15,622 bases of DNA from JAPLJQ01 sp037143735. GTDB taxonomy: Bacteria > Desulfobacterota > Syntrophia > Syntrophales > UBA2185. The position numbers and the translations under genes were made by a program. Below are positions 14,001 to 15,622 of the stretch, in pieces. Within the stretch, counting starts at the first letter, position 1. Each line of letters begins with the position of its first letter. The stretch lies in contig JBAWYD010000060.1 in assembly GCA_037143735.1 (NCBI GenBank), positions 1 through 15,622 on the forward strand. Reading direction: 5' to 3'. Under the pieces are notes generated by a model. That model saw only the letters and a list, made by a program, of their open reading frames with translations, had not been told where the DNA came from and made no database searches.

Positions 14001-14613
14001 CAGGCAATCCATTGAAAACTTCGGCGAAGTGAATCTTCTCGCCCTCACCGAGTATGAAGAAATCAAGGAGCGCTTTGATTTCCTGACGAGCCAGGTTGCG
14101 GATCTCAACACCGCTCTGGATGCCCTCCAGCGGACCATCATGAGAATCAATCAGATATCGAGAAAGCGGTTTGCAGAAACCTTTGAAGCCGTTAACCGAA
14201 GCTTCAAGGACGTGTTTTCCCGAATCTTCCCGGGCGGAAGGGGAACTCTCAGATTAACAGATGAATCGGATCTGCTTGAAACGGGCGTGGACATCGATAT
14301 CGTGATCCCCGGCAAGCGGGCCCAGAGTATCAGCCTGCTTTCCGGCGGTGAAAAGTCCCTGGCCGCCATTGCCCTGATTTTTTCCATCCTGCTGTACCGG
14401 CCTGCCCCGTTCCTCATCCTCGACGAGGTGGATGCAGCGCTGGACGACGCAAACATATCCCTGTTCAATCAGCTTGTCAGGGATACCGCCTCAAATTCCC
14501 AGATTATCCTGGTGACGCATAACAAACGAACCATGGAGGTTGCGTCACATCTTTTCGGGATCACCATGCATAAACAGGGTATTTCCACCATCGTTTCCGT
14601 CGCCCTCAATTAA
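11044..14613 (+). CDS. smc: Chromosome condensation ATPase Smc
   Basis: A 1189-residue SMC protein, normal bacterial length, which dimerises and with ScpA/ScpB loads onto and extrudes DNA during segregation. The N-terminal head has Walker A GPNGCGKS (31-38) and the conserved GEQRVKALRGKKMDDVIFHG region (partly 50-68). A first coiled coil runs about 170-520. The hinge is about 530-675, including FIGLVADHINVP and the DGDIITPQGVLTGGSK end. The second coiled coil runs to about 1010. The C-terminal head has the ABC signature LSGGEKS (1099-1105) and Walker B FLILDEVD with D1127/E1128. All ATPase parts are intact. The ATG at 11044 has a weak GGAAAG site about 10 bases upstream. ScpA and ScpB are not in the window. 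ftsY follows after 42 bases. Confidence 0.98.
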   Translation: MKLKKLEITGFKSFRDKIVLDFSDGITAVVGPNGCGKSNIVDAIRWVMGEQRVKALRGKKMDDVIFHGTEDAAPVGMADVSMVFEHHSQPFPGAYAECSEVMISRRLFRDGESEYVINKIPCRLLDVREFFMGTGVGAKTYSIVEQNSVASLVEAKPEERRQFIEDAAGISKYKSRKEAASRKMEATRQNILRLTDIIKEVKTQLNAISRQAKRAEQYKNLKKQVKEAEITLALQACADLSAKRESLRESRTALDRRDMEIRTNLTGLEASFEVLRADLLENEEQLSQNQGKLYDTRNTINIKEQKIEYTKGRVKDLSARKQKNLSEIEILGKRQESVTAEINALNTTADESDDRIEAVRQTVSQSQAKVLELKKSADALNREMEEKKVEYIDIVTAKVRAKNMLAGLEKGIEDLRKRTERDSREINEHRKRLASIQQDLEKLRSGLISDEDSLEELRERKTVAGNACERAKMEMEEIDEAISEKKEDSDRKSSRLNSLKEFQESYAWCNEGIKSIMTADKKAGTDSQLRHTFIGLVADHINVPREYETAVEAVLGEKLQYIVVKNQEDGVKAIDYLKSYSLGRGSFVPLEVRTNGIDSKPADHLKEAVRLIDLVSVRQDFQKIADYLLGDVLVIPNLHRGISLWEMNGFRGTFVTPDGDIITPQGVLTGGSKANSERSLLQNKREIAELDNDVDKLAAQLEEDRENRKRTAALIAQWEDELLQLGSDLHDMELQINGKKKDVERVEDEIERTEQRIHVLEFSRESLQSEETDAVEKISSLKQEIVSHESREKKINEETSAARERWEALKDHLETQEKHLTEKKILLTSLEEKKNANLNTMERLHADITGISSEIDGKVRDIATCESQAGEMEKEINTELALLEHLYRDYGTLEDTLADKKDRQHEKEASLRNGEAEIREVKKTVEQIVQEINELEMEHREISFQMDGVKKNMEGKYYVNIETLTPTFQKLDEPDIEQMTIQLTGDRQSIENFGEVNLLALTEYEEIKERFDFLTSQVADLNTALDALQRTIMRINQISRKRFAETFEAVNRSFKDVFSRIFPGGRGTLRLTDESDLLETGVDIDIVIPGKRAQSISLLSGGEKSLAAIALIFSILLYRPAPFLILDEVDAALDDANISLFNQLVRDTASNSQIILVTHNKRTMEVASHLFGITMHKQGISTIVSVALN

Positions 14614-14649
14614 TTTCCTGAGATAACAATCTCATTTCATAAACAGGGT
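14569..14649 (+). repeat. 12-base direct repeat CATAAACAGGGT at the smc end and the ftsY ribosome site
   Basis: CATAAACAGGGT occurs at 14569-14580 inside the last codons of smc and again, identical, at 14638-14649, where its AGGG forms the presumed ribosome site of ftsY. The offset is 69 bases. It is the second case in this window of a gene's 3' end being echoed shortly after the stop, after atpG. Confidence 0.55.
14619..14634 (+). repeat. Small hairpin between smc and ftsY
   Basis: TGAGAT and ATCTCA form a 6-bp stem around AACA, directly after the smc stop. Only ATTTCAT follows, so it is at most a weak terminator. More likely smc and ftsY share a transcript, since no promoter is evident in the 42-base gap. 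Confidence 0.35.
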
Positions 14650-14655
14650 TTAATA

Positions 14656-15594
14656 ATGGCTATTGAGAATAAAGGGTTCTTTGAAAAGCTGAAGATCGGT
14701 CTTGCCAAGACAAGAAACCTCCTCGTTAAAAACGTTGACGACATTATCCTTGGAGAGAAGGTCATTGACCAAAAGCTCTACGATGAACTGGAAGAGATAC
14801 TGATAATGGCCGACGTGGGCCCTTCTTTTACCAGTGAACTCATTGAAAAGATAAAGGAACAGGTAAAAAGAAAAGAGCTTGATAAACCGGAACTGCTCAA
14901 AAAAGTCCTCCGCGACACCGCCATGAATATCCTGATTAAAAACGAAGCGCCCCTCCGCATCCCCGGCGGCGAGATTTTTACCATTATGGTGATAGGGGTC
15001 AACGGAACCGGGAAAACAACCACTATCGGAAAGCTGGCGCACCGGTTTAAAGAGCAGGGAATGTCTGTCATGATGGCAGCGGCAGACACCTTCAGGGCCG
15101 CAGCAATCGAGCAACTGGAAATATGGAGCCGTCGGGTCAATGTCCCCCTGATCAAACAGAAAATCGATTCTGACCCCTCGGCCATCGTTTTCGACGCCAT
15201 TGCCGCGGCCAAATCCGGAAAGGCTGAGGTCATCATTATCGATACGGCGGGCAGGCTCCACACCAAGGTCAATCTGATGGAGGAGCTGAAGAAGATGAAA
15301 CGGATCATGGCAAGGGAACTTCCCGGCGCCCCCCATGAAATATTACTCGTCCTGGATGCGACGACGGGTCAGAACGCCGTAGCCCAGGCAAAGATGTTCC
15401 ACGATGAAATCGGCGTCACGGGAATCGTCATCACAAAACTGGACGGCACCGCCAAAGGGGGCGTGATCATAAGAATCGCCAGGGACCTCAACATCCCCAT
15501 CCGCTATATCGGCATCGGGGAAGGGTTGGACGATCTGAGGGAATTTAAAAGCAACGAATTCATCGACGCCCTTTTTGATCAGGACAACCACTAA
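14656..15594 (+). CDS. ftsY: Signal recognition particle receptor FtsY
   Basis: A 312-residue SRP receptor GTPase. It binds the SRP-ribosome complex through Ffh and delivers nascent membrane proteins to the translocon. The order is an N-terminal helical N domain (about 1-95), then the G domain with G1 GVNGTGKTT (114-122), DTFRAAA (144-150), G3 DTAGR (196-200), G4 TKLDGTAKGG (260-269), and the closing YIGIGEGLDDLREF. The acidic A domain of E. coli FtsY is lacking, as in most short bacterial FtsY proteins; the start MAIENKGFFEKLKIGLAKTR provides the amphipathic membrane-binding helix. The ATG at 14656 uses AGGG (14645-14648) 7 bases upstream. GTPase and receptor motifs separate it from Ffh, which would have an M domain. 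Confidence 0.98.
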   Translation: MAIENKGFFEKLKIGLAKTRNLLVKNVDDIILGEKVIDQKLYDELEEILIMADVGPSFTSELIEKIKEQVKRKELDKPELLKKVLRDTAMNILIKNEAPLRIPGGEIFTIMVIGVNGTGKTTTIGKLAHRFKEQGMSVMMAAADTFRAAAIEQLEIWSRRVNVPLIKQKIDSDPSAIVFDAIAAAKSGKAEVIIIDTAGRLHTKVNLMEELKKMKRIMARELPGAPHEILLVLDATTGQNAVAQAKMFHDEIGVTGIVITKLDGTAKGGVIIRIARDLNIPIRYIGIGEGLDDLREFKSNEFIDALFDQDNH

Positions 15595-15622
15595 ACGCTG
15601 ACGTGCATCGAGCTGCCGGAAA
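15595..15622. other. Window end, nothing identifiable
   Basis: The last 28 bases after ftsY hold no clear hairpin or start codon with a ribosome site. Confidence 0.5.

Noticed and set aside
14650..15336. Minus-strand frame of 228 codons opposite ftsY
   Set aside because: Fully overlaps ftsY, whose GTPase motifs are intact; the opposite frame shows no family features.
1..15622. Insertion sequences, CRISPR arrays, tRNA/rRNA genes or a novel defence-type cluster
   Set aside because: Both strands were read for transposase or integrase motifs, regularly spaced repeats and cloverleaf-like segments; none was found, and all long genes belong to known housekeeping families.

Overview
The window looks like a housekeeping stretch of a deltaproteobacterial (Desulfobacterota-type) chromosome of roughly balanced base composition. 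This assignment is inferred from gene content and layout. The F1 ATP synthase genes are preceded by two different b-type stator genes (b' then b, the b copy with a signal-peptide-like N-terminus), and the F0 genes for subunits a and c are absent. That split arrangement is familiar from Geobacter-, Syntrophus- and Desulfovibrio-like genomes. The protein sequences most resemble Syntrophia-type homologs, but the genus cannot be fixed without a search.

Layout: (1) 19-1650, cell-shape genes: rodA (SEDS peptidoglycan glycosyltransferase) and a small bactofilin, both on +. (2) 1651-1934, a regulatory stretch with a candidate promoter and, close to the first atp gene, a convincing intrinsic-terminator hairpin. 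(3) 1935-7911, the atp operon: b', b, delta, alpha, gamma, beta, epsilon. It is tightly packed at the front, with 4-base overlaps and GTG/TTG starts, and has short spacers later. (4) 7912-8088, convergent 3' ends: a small hairpin, a C-rich/G-rich repeat-like hairpin, and a long perfect-stem terminator shared by atpC (+) and greA (-). (5) 8089-8589, greA on -, the only minus-strand gene. (6) 8816-10836, moaA followed by an AmrS-type radical SAM gene, divergent from greA. (7) 11044-15594, smc with its own good promoter, then ftsY.

Functional links: rodA and bactofilin concern envelope growth and cytoskeleton. The atp block makes the F1 head, central stalk and peripheral stalk, and needs a and c subunits from elsewhere. 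GreA rescues backtracked RNA polymerase. MoaA starts molybdenum cofactor synthesis, and the adjacent radical SAM enzyme belongs to a conserved but poorly understood three-protein family. Smc (chromosome condensation) and FtsY (SRP receptor) are adjacent essential-type genes.

I found no mobile element, CRISPR array, tRNA, rRNA or unknown multi-gene system. The items most worth a second look are non-coding or evolutionary: the terminator inside the atp leader, an in-frame echo of the atpG 3' end just after its stop codon, the repeat-like hairpin after atpC, and the radical SAM gene apart from its usual AMMECR1/Memo partners.
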